A DNA stretch of 64,000 bases, taken from positions 1 through 64,000 of the forward strand of contig CAIUCH010000013.1 of the NCBI GenBank assembly GCA_903897605.1, in the 5' to 3' direction. Positions 1 through 7,611 of this stretch are shown piece after piece; within the stretch, counting starts at the first letter, position 1, and every line of letters starts with the position of its first letter. A model generated the notes under the pieces. The model was not told the DNA's origin and made no database searches. It worked only from the letters and a program-made list of their open reading frames with translations. The position numbers and the translations under genes were made by a program. The stretch is from an uncultured Alphaproteobacteria bacterium. Its GTDB lineage: Bacteria; Pseudomonadota; Alphaproteobacteria; Micropepsales; Micropepsaceae.

Positions 1-293
1 CGAGAAAGGATAAAGCGACAGACCATCGAACATCGACGCTTGCAACACCGCAACCACGCCGCTTAACATCAACCCCAAGACGAGGCCGATGCTCCACTAA
101 TCCAACCCATCTGCTGCGCCAAATGTTCTGACGACGGACACAAGCTTTGCAGACCATAGACCGGAAGAAAGAGCGGGCCAAGCACGCCAGCCTGATGCAC
201 ATGACCTTCTTCATGGGGGCCCATCTCGACAACCGGATTGGGCGGTGGTGGCAACCCATGGGGCGGCACGCTACCGGCGAGTGCCCGCTTGCC
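1..293. other. Left edge, no recognised gene
   Basis: No recognisable gene. A 66-codon minus-strand open frame (69-269) exists, but its composition (Pro/Gly/His-rich, no clear ribosome site) gives no support. The stretch lies downstream of the terminase/metallopeptidase fusion and may be the rest of the degraded phage module, continuing beyond the window. Confidence 0.4.
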
Positions 294-830
294 TCAAAAT
301 GTCTTCAGATCAAACCCGTGCGCGCGGCAGACGCGTTGGGCCATGCGCTTGAAGGCGGCGCTGTGATGGCCGCGGTCGCCCAATGATTCCTGGCGCAAGT
401 GGCACATTTCGTGCGCCATGGTTGACATGAGAGTCGCAGTGAATCCGTTACGGGCCTCACTCACGCGAATGACGGGAATTCCATTCTCCACGCCGAAGTC
501 TGCAAACATATGTTGGTCCTGCATGCCCACGAATATGATGACCCCGTCGCCCGGCGTCTCGATCTCCCGTTCGAACACTTTGAACAGCGATCCCACACCC
601 AGCTCGGCGATCTTGGCTTCCAGCAACCGCTTGGACGATTGCATCAGGCTCTTCTGCACTTCGCGGATGCAGACCGCCAGCATCCCCTTCTCTTCCAGGC
701 AATCCTCCACCAGCTTCTCGGCGAAGAAATGCGATTTGCCCGAACCGCGCCCGCCATAGGCGCCCTTGTAGCGCGACGGCTTCAACAGCGGGGCAAAGGC
801 GCGGGGTGTTTCAATTTTTAGGATCGACAA
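294..830 (-). CDS. Truncated large-terminase ATPase fused to a SprT-like HExxH tail
   Basis: The 178-aa product is a chimera. Residues 1-104 look like the start of a phage large-terminase packaging ATPase: a Walker A motif GGRGSGKS at 26-33, then the CIREVQKSL segment typical of terminases that carry this loop. Just after FVGMQD (about residue 104), where a terminase would continue to its Walker B region, the sequence becomes a different protein with HEMCH at 140-144 (HExxH zinc motif) and a downstream GHH, resembling the C-terminal half of a SprT-like metallopeptidase. A complete terminase is usually over 400 aa, so packaging activity is not expected. It overlaps the end of the upstream small-terminase-like gene by 20 bp, the usual small-large order. 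I infer an in-frame deletion joining two phage genes; whether the product does anything is unknown. Confidence 0.75.
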   Translation of the reverse strand: MSILKIETPRAFAPLLKPSRYKGAYGGRGSGKSHFFAEKLVEDCLEEKGMLAVCIREVQKSLMQSSKRLLEAKIAELGVGSLFKVFEREIETPGDGVIIFVGMQDQHMFADFGVENGIPVIRVSEARNGFTATLMSTMAHEMCHLRQESLGDRGHHSAAFKRMAQRVCRAHGFDLKTF

Positions 831-1092
831 TGATGCGCTCGATGCGCCGGATCACGGCTTGCTCGGATTCGGTTGGCGCGGCGCGGCTTTCCTTGCCATA
901 GCCGCGATCCAGGATTTCCTTCAACGCCGCGATCCGGGCGCTGTCGCTTTCGGCGGTCGACGCGATGGTCCACAACGCCTTGATCGCCTGGGCGCCGTAA
1001 CGCTGCGCCGCCTTGCGAACCTTGGCCGCCGCCTTGTCGGGATTTCGCGCCTTGGATGTCTTGGCCCCGGCCTTGCGTTTGCGGCGAAGCAT
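811..1092 (-). CDS. Small terminase-like / phage DNA-packaging accessory protein
   Basis: A 93-aa protein with a Lys/Arg-rich N-terminus (about residues 1-30) and an Ala-rich helical middle ending in ALKEILDRGYGK, a phrase often seen in phage small-terminase or DNA-binding proteins encoded just before the large subunit. It overlaps the terminase-fragment gene by 20 bp, so the two were probably translated together. The role would be recognising phage DNA for packaging. The assignment rests on position and this short motif, so it is tentative. Confidence 0.5.
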   Translation of the reverse strand: MLRRKRKAGAKTSKARNPDKAAAKVRKAAQRYGAQAIKALWTIASTAESDSARIAALKEILDRGYGKESRAAPTESEQAVIRRIERIIVDPKN

Positions 1093-1143
1093 GACACCTG
1101 CGCGGGCCCGCTTGACGCGAACCGCGTCCCCTGAACCTTGGTG

Positions 1144-1305
1144 TTATTTGTAGCGATAGGAATGCAGCTTGCCCGGCACCCGGTGCGGCTTTTCCAGCGC
1201 CTCGACGGATTTTTCCGCCACCATTTTCACCGGCCTGGCCTTGATGGTGACTTTCATCGCCACCTTCTCCGGCACGTTCTTCATCGGCTTGCTCGACTTT
1301 TTCAT
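1144..1305 (-). CDS. Small basic protein in phage module
   Basis: A 53-aa Lys-rich protein. I chose the ATG at 1305 because AGGAGAT lies about six bases upstream; the frame runs further upstream but without a ribosome site. No family recognised. It sits 10 bp after the virion-like gene and 51 bp before the small-terminase-like gene on the same strand, so it is probably part of the same phage-derived transcript. The composition suggests nucleic-acid contact, which is only inference. Confidence 0.55.
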   Translation of the reverse strand: MKKSSKPMKNVPEKVAMKVTIKARPVKMVAEKSVEALEKPHRVPGKLHSYRYK

Positions 1306-1315
1306 TTTTATCTCC

Positions 1316-1723
1316 TCAGCGCTGCGGCGGGTCGTAGGACACCAGCACATTGATCGTCCCGGCCGACGAGGTCCCGCCCGCGGTCGTCACCTGAATGTAC
1401 AAAGTGTTGAGCAGCGCGGTGACGCCACTCACCTTGTCGAAAGTGGCGGCGATGACGCCGGCAATATGCCCCTGGGTGTGGGCATCGGCCGCCGCCATGA
1501 TGTCGGTGCCGCCATCGGTGGTGCCGATGGTGACATTGCAGGTCGTCGGTGTGCCGCTGATCGCGGTCGGTGTCTCGATGGCGATGGCTTTCAGCCAGGA
1601 ATTGGCCGGCACCACGATCGGGCCTTTGACGGTGGTGTTGCCGTTCACCACCAGGGCGGAAAGCTGGGTCGCGCCGGGCCGCGCGCCATTGCCGCTCAAG
1701 ATATATTGCTGTTCGGTTGCCAT
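1316..1723 (-). CDS. Virion-like structural protein (hypothetical)
   Basis: A 135-aa protein starting MATEQQY, with AAGGAGA six bases before the ATG at 1723. It is rich in Thr, Gly, Val and Ala, with alternating hydrophobic stretches suggesting an all-beta fold, and has no signal peptide or membrane segment. It resembles small phage head-decoration or coat-associated proteins, but I cannot name a family. Position beside terminase-like genes supports a virion origin. Confidence 0.5.
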   Translation of the reverse strand: MATEQQYILSGNGARPGATQLSALVVNGNTTVKGPIVVPANSWLKAIAIETPTAISGTPTTCNVTIGTTDGGTDIMAAADAHTQGHIAGVIAATFDKVSGVTALLNTLYIQVTTAGGTSSAGTINVLVSYDPPQR

Positions 1724-1754
1724 AATGTCTCCTTGGAATGGCGGTGAACCGCGC

Positions 1755-1937
1755 TCAGTGGCGCGGTCTGTCGGAAAGGGTCTTGGTGTCAACCTCGGCG
1801 CGTTCGCGCAGCCACGCTTCGGTCACGCCGAAGACATGCCCGCACCGGGCCAGACGGATTAGTTCAATGGTTTCGCCGTAAAGGTCGTCGAAGCGTCGGT
1901 CCACGCCGGCAGGGTACCGGCGCGTGGAAATGCGCAA
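1755..1937 (-). CDS. Small hypothetical protein in phage module
   Basis: A 60-aa frame with DDLYGETIELIRLA in the middle and a charged C-terminus. It ends 31 bp before the virion-like gene on the same strand. No recognised family. It is kept because it lies in a run of same-strand genes and its composition is protein-like; it could still be spurious. Confidence 0.4.
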   Translation of the reverse strand: MRISTRRYPAGVDRRFDDLYGETIELIRLARCGHVFGVTEAWLRERAEVDTKTLSDRPRH

Positions 1938-2071
1938 GAGTGAAAGTCTTTCGAAGGTCGGGAAAATCGCTCGCCGCGCAAAATGCGGGAGACTGCAAAA
2001 ACCAATGACAGATTCAGACCCAGACCCGAAACTGTTTTAGTCGAACCGCCGCGCCAAACCGAACACCGCCT

Positions 2072-2227
2072 TCAACGGCCCTTCTGGTTGTTCCGCTTCT
2101 GGAAGGCCGGCTGCACCTTCTTGCCCTTGTTCTGCTGCGCCTTGGTGCCGAAGGGTTGGGGGTGGCCAGCCTTCTGCGCGGCGCGCTCGGCATCGGTCAT
2201 TTTGGCGAGGTTCTTGGGGATTTTCAT
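2072..2227 (-). CDS. Small basic hypothetical protein
   Basis: A 51-aa protein beginning MKIPKNLAKM, rich in Lys, Gln and Asn and ending in QKGR. The ATG at 2227 follows a GAGGAG ribosome site, so I reject the longer upstream start. No family recognised; probably nucleic-acid binding by composition. Confidence 0.55.
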   Translation of the reverse strand: MKIPKNLAKMTDAERAAQKAGHPQPFGTKAQQNKGKKVQPAFQKRNNQKGR

Positions 2228-2262
2228 GCGCTCCTCATACAGGGATCGCGCCGCAAAGCAAA

Positions 2263-2586
2263 TCACCCACGCACCGGCCGCGTCGCGGTCTCAAATTCCG
2301 CCTCGAACCGCGGCCGGTTTCCCGAAAGCAATATCGCCGCCCTGGGCAACGCTGCCGCCTCCGCCGCCTCAAAACCGGGAAAGGCGTCCAACAAATGCGC
2401 TTCCGGCAGCCAGATCCATAAATGAGATGCCAGCGGCCCCACCGGCTCCTCGATCAGCATCATCTGCGGCGGCCCGCCATAGGCCATGAACACTTGGACA
2501 AAATCGTCCAGCACACTGGTAGCCGCCCAGGTGGCGGGAAAATGCTTCCGGTACCAGCCCAATCGCTCCGCGCCCCACCGCTCCAT
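2263..2586 (-). CDS. Hypothetical protein
   Basis: A 107-aa protein with many Trp and Pro residues (WGAERLGWYRKHFP near the start, WIWLPEAH in the middle) and an acidic-hydrophobic C-terminal half. It is the most upstream member of the minus-strand phage-like run. No domain recognised and no signal peptide. Confidence 0.45.
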   Translation of the reverse strand: MERWGAERLGWYRKHFPATWAATSVLDDFVQVFMAYGGPPQMMLIEEPVGPLASHLWIWLPEAHLLDAFPGFEAAEAAALPRAAILLSGNRPRFEAEFETATRPVRG

Positions 2587-3188
2587 CGCTCATGTGGCAG
2601 AAGGCGGAATGCATGGCAATACATGAACGATAAAATCCGGAAGTGCTTTTATTCCGGCGATTCCGGTTCAACTTTTCAGTTTACCGGCCTTGCCTGGAAT
2701 TCCCCGGAGCTTGGCGAAATCGACAGATCGCCCCGGCGCAAAATTATTCGCGTTCCCCTTTGCCGGAACCGTCCGAACCCTGCGGTACCAGGCCCGGCGG
2801 TGAGGACGGCGTTCGTTTCAGGCGGCGAACGATCGCGCCCAGCCGTCCTGGCGGCTCAGGCATCGGCACGGTCGCGTCTTCCGGTTTTTGTGCTTCGGGA
2901 TTCATCATGGGAAAAATTCGCTCGGTGCGACTGTTTATCTCAAACGCAACTGATCCGCGCGCGGAAAAGATAGTTACTTTGAATTAGCTGCAACCATGTC
3001 GCAGCCCGCGTGTTTTACAAACCGGAATCCGCGATGAAGTTGCAACACGCAATTCTGATCGCCGCCGCGGGATTAACGCCCGCATTGGCACAAAATGCGA
3101 CACAACCTGGCGATGGCCGCGCTGCAACCCGCCGCCGCCCATCATGCCGCCGGCCAATCCGGACGGCCGCCGACCGTCAGGCGGGGGT
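2587..3188. other. 600-bp stretch with no convincing gene
   Basis: Open frames here do not look coding. A plus-strand ATG at 3034 opens a good signal-peptide-like sequence (MKLQHAILIAAAGL, then ALAQ), but the frame then turns into Arg-rich, non-protein-like sequence that runs antisense into the 3189-3440 gene. It may be the orphaned 5' end of a deleted gene. Confidence 0.4.
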
Positions 3189-3440
3189 TCAGGCTTTCTT
3201 CTTCGCCGGCTTGGTGGCCCGGGCCGCGGGCTTCGGCTTGGGCTTCGGATTGGCGGCGGCATGCGCCGCGTCCTCCGCTTCCTTGGCCAGACGCAGGGCT
3301 TTGAGCCGCACCGTCTTGGCGTCGGTCGCGGCCCGCTCTTTTTCGATTTCCGCGCGCACCGATTTGTCGCGCTGCTCCGATGCCGTGAACACGGCGTGTG
3401 CCCGGCTCTGCGGGTCGTTCTTGTCTGATGGTCCAGCCAT
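3189..3440 (-). CDS. Small charged hypothetical protein with Lys/Pro/Ala tail
   Basis: An 83-aa protein starting MAGPSDKNDPQSRAH. The first 60 residues are highly charged and probably helical (QRDKSVRAEIEKERA), followed by a low-complexity Lys/Pro/Ala tail (PKPKPK, ATKPAKKKA). Short proteins of this form recur in alphaproteobacterial genomes as uncharacterised cytosolic proteins. Function unknown; a nucleic-acid or scaffold role is only a guess. Confidence 0.6.
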   Translation of the reverse strand: MAGPSDKNDPQSRAHAVFTASEQRDKSVRAEIEKERAATDAKTVRLKALRLAKEAEDAAHAAANPKPKPKPAARATKPAKKKA

Positions 3441-3492
3441 TCGCAATCCTAACATATAAGTATGCGGGCTGCACCCGTGCTATATTGCGCCC

Positions 3493-3708
3493 ATGTCCAC
3501 TCCGTCCGGCCGCAAATACTTGGCCCCGATCATCGCCTGGGGCGCCGTTGGCGTCATTAGCGGCTTGACATTGCTGGCATTTTCCCACAGCGCGGCGTTG
3601 CGCCATCTCGGCCTGATCCTGGTCGTCGCAGCGCCCGTGACCGCTTTCTGGCGCGCCTTGAAACCAAAGCTCGCACCCCATTGTCCGCGCCCCCCAGAAC
3701 CACAATGA
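3493..3708 (+). CDS. Small membrane protein, two predicted helices
   Basis: A 71-aa protein with two hydrophobic segments (about residues 11-30 and 38-54) separated by a short polar turn, and a Pro-rich cytosolic tail. No family recognised. It lies 24 bp before the lipoprotein gene and may be cotranscribed with it. Confidence 0.55.
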   Translation: MSTPSGRKYLAPIIAWGAVGVISGLTLLAFSHSAALRHLGLILVVAAPVTAFWRALKPKLAPHCPRPPEPQ

Positions 3709-3732
3709 ACAGACCACAATAGACAGGCTGCC

Positions 3733-4293
3733 ATGAACAGATCGATCCTCGGATTGCTCCTGACGTCCTGCCTGTTGCTCGGCGGGTGCTGGCAGGCCAA
3801 TGGCTCGCTCTACCCCAAAGCCGATCCGGTGACGCCATTCCACGCCGGCGCACTGACCATGACCGGCAAGGATCTGAAGTCACAGCATTTCGCACTCACT
3901 CTCGACGCGAATCACAGCTACCGCATGATCGGCACCGACAAGGGCACCGACGAATTCGGCGAAGGCTTCATCCTGCGAATCTTCAATCTGCGCGGCATCC
4001 CCGACAATATGTATGTCTATGAGGCGGTCTCGCTCAGCCATTGCAACAATCCGGCAGGCTGCGATGCGGTCAAAGCCAGCGACCCGCGCTATTATGGCCT
4101 GGTGCATGTCACCGCCCATGGCGCCGAGGAAATCCGCCCCGACTGCGACAAGGATGCCGCCGCCACCAAGCCCTTCGGCATCAAGAGCGACAGCGGCACC
4201 TGCACATTCGCCAACCGCGACAGCCTGGAGACTTCGCTCACCATGCTGGCCCAAAGCGAACGCAAGCCCAACTTCTTCTACCGGCTCAAGTAA
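3733..4293 (+). CDS. Putative lipoprotein
   Basis: A 186-aa protein with a lipoprotein signal: a hydrophobic N-terminus followed by the lipobox LLGGC, placing the lipidated Cys at residue 19. The mature part contains several Cys residues (near CNNPAGC and in the C-terminal third) that could form periplasmic disulfides. No enzymatic motif is evident. The HAD gene starts 8 bp after its stop, so the two are probably one transcript. Confidence 0.65.
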   Translation: MNRSILGLLLTSCLLLGGCWQANGSLYPKADPVTPFHAGALTMTGKDLKSQHFALTLDANHSYRMIGTDKGTDEFGEGFILRIFNLRGIPDNMYVYEAVSLSHCNNPAGCDAVKASDPRYYGLVHVTAHGAEEIRPDCDKDAAATKPFGIKSDSGTCTFANRDSLETSLTMLAQSERKPNFFYRLK

Positions 4294-4301
4294 CGCTGCG
4301 G

Positions 4302-4970
4302 ATGCGCGCCCTCATTTTCGATTTCGACGGCGTCATCGCCGACAGCGAAGTGCTGGTGAACGGCGCCATGGCGGAAAACCTCACCCGCCTGGGTCTCGCC
4401 ACCACCACCGAGCAATCGCTCGCCACCTTTCTGGGCAAACGCTGGCCCGAGGTCGTCGCCCTGGTCGAAACCCGGATGCGGGCGCAAGGCCTGACCACCC
4501 CCGCCAGTTTCGGCGACGAGCTTAAAACCGCCATCCATCGCCGCTTCCAGGACGAACTGCGCGAAGTCCCCGGCGCGCGCGCCTTCATTCGCGCCTTCGC
4601 GCATCTGCCGCGCGCCATCGCTTCGTCCAGTTCGGCTGACCGCCTCGCGCTTTGCCTCCAGGCGCTGGACCTCGCCAGTGATTTCGGCGATCACGTCTAC
4701 AGCGCCGATCTGGTGAAGCATGGCAAGCCCGCACCAGACATCTTTCTGCTTGCCGCCGGAAAATTGAACGCCGCCCCCGCCGATTGCATCGTAATCGAGG
4801 ACAGTGCCGGCGGCATTCGCGCTGCCCGTACCGCCGGCATGACCGCCATCGGCCTTGCCGCCGCCGCACATCTGGCGCCGGATCACGCCGGCAAGCTCAA
4901 GGACGCCGGCGCGCACCACATCGCCAATTCGTGGGATGGCGTGCGCGCCTTGGTGACGGATCTGCTCTAG
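4302..4970 (+). CDS. HAD-superfamily hydrolase, phosphoglycolate phosphatase / beta-phosphoglucomutase type
   Basis: A 222-aa cytosolic phosphatase-fold protein. Motif I is FDFDG near the start (nucleophile Asp7, acid/base Asp9), motif II is a Ser-rich strand (SSSSADR), motif III is KHGKPAPD, and motif IV is VIEDSAGG. Residues about 15-85 form the helical cap of subfamily I HADs, so a small phosphorylated metabolite, often a sugar phosphate, is the expected substrate. The start at 4302 puts motif I in its usual N-terminal place; the frame is open further upstream but overlaps the lipoprotein gene. The exact substrate cannot be read from sequence. Confidence 0.85.
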   Translation: MRALIFDFDGVIADSEVLVNGAMAENLTRLGLATTTEQSLATFLGKRWPEVVALVETRMRAQGLTTPASFGDELKTAIHRRFQDELREVPGARAFIRAFAHLPRAIASSSSADRLALCLQALDLASDFGDHVYSADLVKHGKPAPDIFLLAAGKLNAAPADCIVIEDSAGGIRAARTAGMTAIGLAAAAHLAPDHAGKLKDAGAHHIANSWDGVRALVTDLL

Positions 4971-5013
4971 TTCCTGTCCGGCAACACCGCCGATCTTGAC
5001 GCCCCGCGGCTTT

Positions 5014-5033
5014 GCGGAATTTTTACATTCCGC
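5014..5033. terminator. Stem-loop after the HAD gene
   Basis: GCGGAAT and ATTCCGC form a 7-bp stem around a six-base loop TTTTAC, 43 bp after the HAD stop and followed by TTTCG. A plausible but weak intrinsic terminator, since the T run is short. Confidence 0.4.
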
Positions 5034-5121
5034 TTTCGAACAGATTACACCGCAAATCCTCGCGCCATCCTATCTTTGACCTGCGCCGCTCTTCTCCCCG
5101 GCGGCGCAAGGAAGGCCGGAC

Positions 5122-5373
5122 ATGTCCATCGCCATCGCCGCAAACGCCCTGTTCTTCGCTCCGGCCAAGGAATTCCTGCCGCCGAAGAAAGAACCCGGTC
5201 GCCGCACCCTGCCCCAGCCGACACCGCCGCCGCCGCGCAAAGGCGCCAAGGAAAAGCTGACCTGCTTTCTGCTGGCGATGGATCCGATCCTCTTCATGGC
5301 CAGCGTTCTTCTGACCGTCAGCATCGCAGTGACCGGCCTATGGTTCGTGATGGGTGTTTTACTGCCGCTATAG
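5122..5373 (+). CDS. Small membrane-anchored hypothetical protein
   Basis: An 83-aa protein: a hydrophobic N-terminus, a Pro/Lys-rich linker (PPKKEP, PPPPRKGAKEK) and a C-terminal membrane segment (about residues 56-81). No known family. The Pro-rich linker between two hydrophobic ends suggests an inner-membrane protein with a short extramembrane loop. Confidence 0.5.
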   Translation: MSIAIAANALFFAPAKEFLPPKKEPGRRTLPQPTPPPPRKGAKEKLTCFLLAMDPILFMASVLLTVSIAVTGLWFVMGVLLPL

Positions 5374-5402
5374 GTTTCCCCGACCGATTGCATAGCGGCA
5401 TC

Positions 5403-5430
5403 GGCGGCGGCGTGTGATGGCGCCGCCGCC
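5403..5430. terminator. GC-rich stem-loop
   Basis: GGCGGCGGCG and CGCCGCCGCC form a perfect 10-bp stem with an 8-base loop, 30 bp after the preceding stop. There is no T run, so it may be a transcript-end stabiliser rather than an intrinsic terminator. Confidence 0.4.
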
Positions 5431-5483
5431 GGCTTTGCCTCCGGCCCGCATCCGATTATGCTCGATGCTTCAAAGGGGTTTCC

Positions 5484-5843
5484 ATGCAGCACGGAATTTT
5501 CGCCGCCACGATTCTCGCTCTTGGCATTCTCGCCGCTCCGGCGCGGGCCGAAGTCATCAGCCTGTCCTGCGACGATGGCGGCATGCTGCTGGTGATCGAC
5601 ACCGACCGGTCGACCGTCAACGACAAGAATCCCTTCCAGAAAACCAATGTGACCTCGCCGCTGATTGCCACCGACAGCGCCTATACCTGGCACGAAGGCA
5701 ACCCGGGCGCCGGCGCCGGCTATTCGCTCGACAAGGCCAGCCGCAAAGTCACCGCCACCACGGACGGCCCGCACGGCCCCACGCCGCTGCCGCTCTCCAA
5801 TCCGCAATGCGGCAAGAGCGCGGTGCTGCTTCCCAGAGGTTGA
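5484..5843 (+). CDS. Small secreted hypothetical protein
   Basis: A 119-aa protein with a Sec signal peptide (hydrophobic 5-18, cleavage after ARA near residue 22). The mature part has two Cys residues (LSCDDGG and NPQCGK) that could pair. No family recognised. It runs convergently into the M50 protease gene, whose stop is 3 bp away. Confidence 0.55.
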   Translation: MQHGIFAATILALGILAAPARAEVISLSCDDGGMLLVIDTDRSTVNDKNPFQKTNVTSPLIATDSAYTWHEGNPGAGAGYSLDKASRKVTATTDGPHGPTPLPLSNPQCGKSAVLLPRG

Positions 5844-5846
5844 ATC

Positions 5847-6518
5847 TCAGCGCGGAATCTGCCGCAGCATCGCCAGGATGCCATGCTCGATGAAATTCAC
5901 CGGACGGCCGATCATCCAACCGAACACATCGATCCCCGTCAGCGGCGCGATGAAGAAGATCAACAGCAAGAACAGCATGCCATAGCGCGATAGACGCCAC
6001 AGCGGCAGCGCCAATGGCGGCGGCAGCAATCCCACCGCGATCTTGCTGCCGTCCAGCGGCGGAATCGGCCACAGATTCAGAACCGCCAGCACCAGATTGA
6101 TCTCCACCGAATTCCACAGCACTTTTACCAGCCAGCTTGGCTGTCCGGCCCGCATCGCTCCCACGATCAACAGGATCGAAATCACCGCCAGCAGGATGTT
6201 CATCCCCGGCCCGGCCGCCGCCACCCAGATCATGTCGCGCTTGGGATGGCGCAGGGCAGAGAAATTCACCGGCACCGGCTTGGCCCAGCCGAACAGAAAA
6301 CCCGCCTTGGTCAGGATCAAAAAGGCGGGCAGCAGAATCGTGCCGAACAGATCGATATGCTTCAGCGGATTGAGCGTCACCCGTCCCGCCTTGGCGGCGG
6401 TGTCGTCGCCGAAATGCCGCGCCACATAACCATGCGCGGCCTCATGCAGAGTGATCGCGATGATCACCGGGATCGCGTAAAGCGCGATGTCGATTGCCGT
6501 TCCCATACCCTGTTCCAT
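5847..6518 (-). CDS. Site-2-protease-like M50 family membrane metalloprotease
   Basis: A 223-aa polytopic membrane protein. HEAAH at residues 25-29 lies in the first membrane segment and supplies two zinc ligands and the catalytic Glu. NLWPIPPLDG at 148-157 supplies the third ligand (Asp156), as in the FtsRho/YwhC type of M50 proteases. No PDZ domain is present, which fits the short class. Such enzymes cleave within the membrane or are of unknown substrate. A second ATG four codons in (6506) is an alternative start. Confidence 0.85.
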   Translation of the reverse strand: MEQGMGTAIDIALYAIPVIIAITLHEAAHGYVARHFGDDTAAKAGRVTLNPLKHIDLFGTILLPAFLILTKAGFLFGWAKPVPVNFSALRHPKRDMIWVAAAGPGMNILLAVISILLIVGAMRAGQPSWLVKVLWNSVEINLVLAVLNLWPIPPLDGSKIAVGLLPPPLALPLWRLSRYGMLFLLLIFFIAPLTGIDVFGWMIGRPVNFIEHGILAMLRQIPR

Positions 6519-6576
6519 GGCGCCAGCTTACGGGCTCTGGCCCGCCTTGCGCAAACCAGCCATATTCGCGCGCATC

Positions 6577-7107
6577 ATGATCGAGACATCGCGCCTCCTG
6601 CTTCGGCCTTGGACCACGACCGACCTGGCGGAATTCACCCGCATCGCCAACACCCCGACGGTGATGGAGCATCTGGGCGGCGTCGCCACGTCCGAAGCAA
6701 TGCAGGCCCTTTATGACCGCATTGTCGCCTCGCAGGTCGAGCATGGTTTCTGCTTCTGGATCGTCGAGCGGCGCGCCGACCGGGCGATGCTGGGCATCTG
6801 CGGCTTCAAGGTCGCCAATGTTGGGCCGATCATGGGCGAGATCGAGATCGGCTGGCGCTTTCGCCAGGACGCCTGGGGCCAAGGCTATGCCCGCGAAGCC
6901 GCGACCGCCTGCCTCGATTGGGCCTGGCGCAACCTCGCCTGCACCCGCATCGTCGCCATCACCATCATCGCCAATCGCGGCAGTTGGGGCCTGATGGAGC
7001 GGCTGGGCATGACGCGGCAGGGGGATTTGGATTTCGACCATCCCAATTATCCGGCCGATCATCCCCAGGCGCCGCACATCACCTACGCCATCGCGCGGCC
7101 TTTATGA
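6577..7107 (+). CDS. GNAT-family N-acetyltransferase (RimJ/RimL-like)
   Basis: A 176-aa acetyltransferase fold beginning METSRLLLRPW-like (MIETSRLLLRPW), the standard opening of the RimJ/RimL class. The acetyl-CoA loop appears as FRQDAWGQGYARE, followed by the helix and strand with ANRGSWGLMERLGM. Substrate cannot be told; members acetylate protein N-termini, amino acids or antibiotics. The ATG at 6577 is chosen because it begins at the conserved domain edge and avoids the divergent M50 gene. Confidence 0.8.
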   Translation: MIETSRLLLRPWTTTDLAEFTRIANTPTVMEHLGGVATSEAMQALYDRIVASQVEHGFCFWIVERRADRAMLGICGFKVANVGPIMGEIEIGWRFRQDAWGQGYAREAATACLDWAWRNLACTRIVAITIIANRGSWGLMERLGMTRQGDLDFDHPNYPADHPQAPHITYAIARPL

Positions 7108-7226
7108 TCGCCCCGCTTCTATGATCGCTCACTTCCATAATCGAGTGTCACCAAGGCGGGCGAGCCGGCCTCCCCCGTCGCGCGCCTTTCTGCTAATCTG
7201 AGACAGTTTCTTGGGGGAGATACCGG

Positions 7227-7595
7227 ATGTTTCGCAGGATCGCGCTCGCCGTCTCGTTGCTGAGTTTGCCGCTTGCCGCCGCCGCCCAGTCCGCGCCGCC
7301 CAAAACCCCACCGCCAATGGCGCAGCCGGCGCCGCTGCCGATCAAACCCAGCTTCGATTGCGCCACCGCCAAATCGAAAGCCAAGCTGCTGATCTGCGGC
7401 GATGACGAACTCGCCAAGCTGGACCTGGCGGAAGATGCGCTGCTGCGCCGCGCCCGCGCCAAGGCGGTGACGCCCGATGCGGTGAATGCCGATCAAGATC
7501 TGTGGATCAGCCAGCGCGACGGCTGCACCAGCGCTGCTTGTTTGACGCGCTCCTATCGCCAGCACATCCAGGACCTGCACGCCTGGGCCAACTGA
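7227..7595 (+). CDS. LprI/DUF1311-like secreted protein
   Basis: A 122-aa protein with a Sec signal (cleavage after AAAAQ near residue 21), a short Pro-rich linker, then FDCATAKSKAKLLIC and a later RDGCTSAACL segment. This four-Cys pattern with a central helix resembles LprI, a lysozyme-inhibitor-type domain common in proteobacterial periplasmic proteins. Actual lysozyme inhibition is not shown by sequence. Preceded by GGGGGAG at a good ribosome-site distance. Confidence 0.7.
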   Translation: MFRRIALAVSLLSLPLAAAAQSAPPKTPPPMAQPAPLPIKPSFDCATAKSKAKLLICGDDELAKLDLAEDALLRRARAKAVTPDAVNADQDLWISQRDGCTSAACLTRSYRQHIQDLHAWAN

Positions 7596-7611
7596 TCGCC
7601 CGATCGCCGCC

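Noticed and set aside
294-2586. Intact prophage or gene transfer agent
   Set aside because: Terminase is truncated and no portal, capsid, tail or integrase gene is present in the window.
2643-2987. Plus-strand open frame of 114 codons
   Set aside because: No ribosome site, no domain, and irregular composition.
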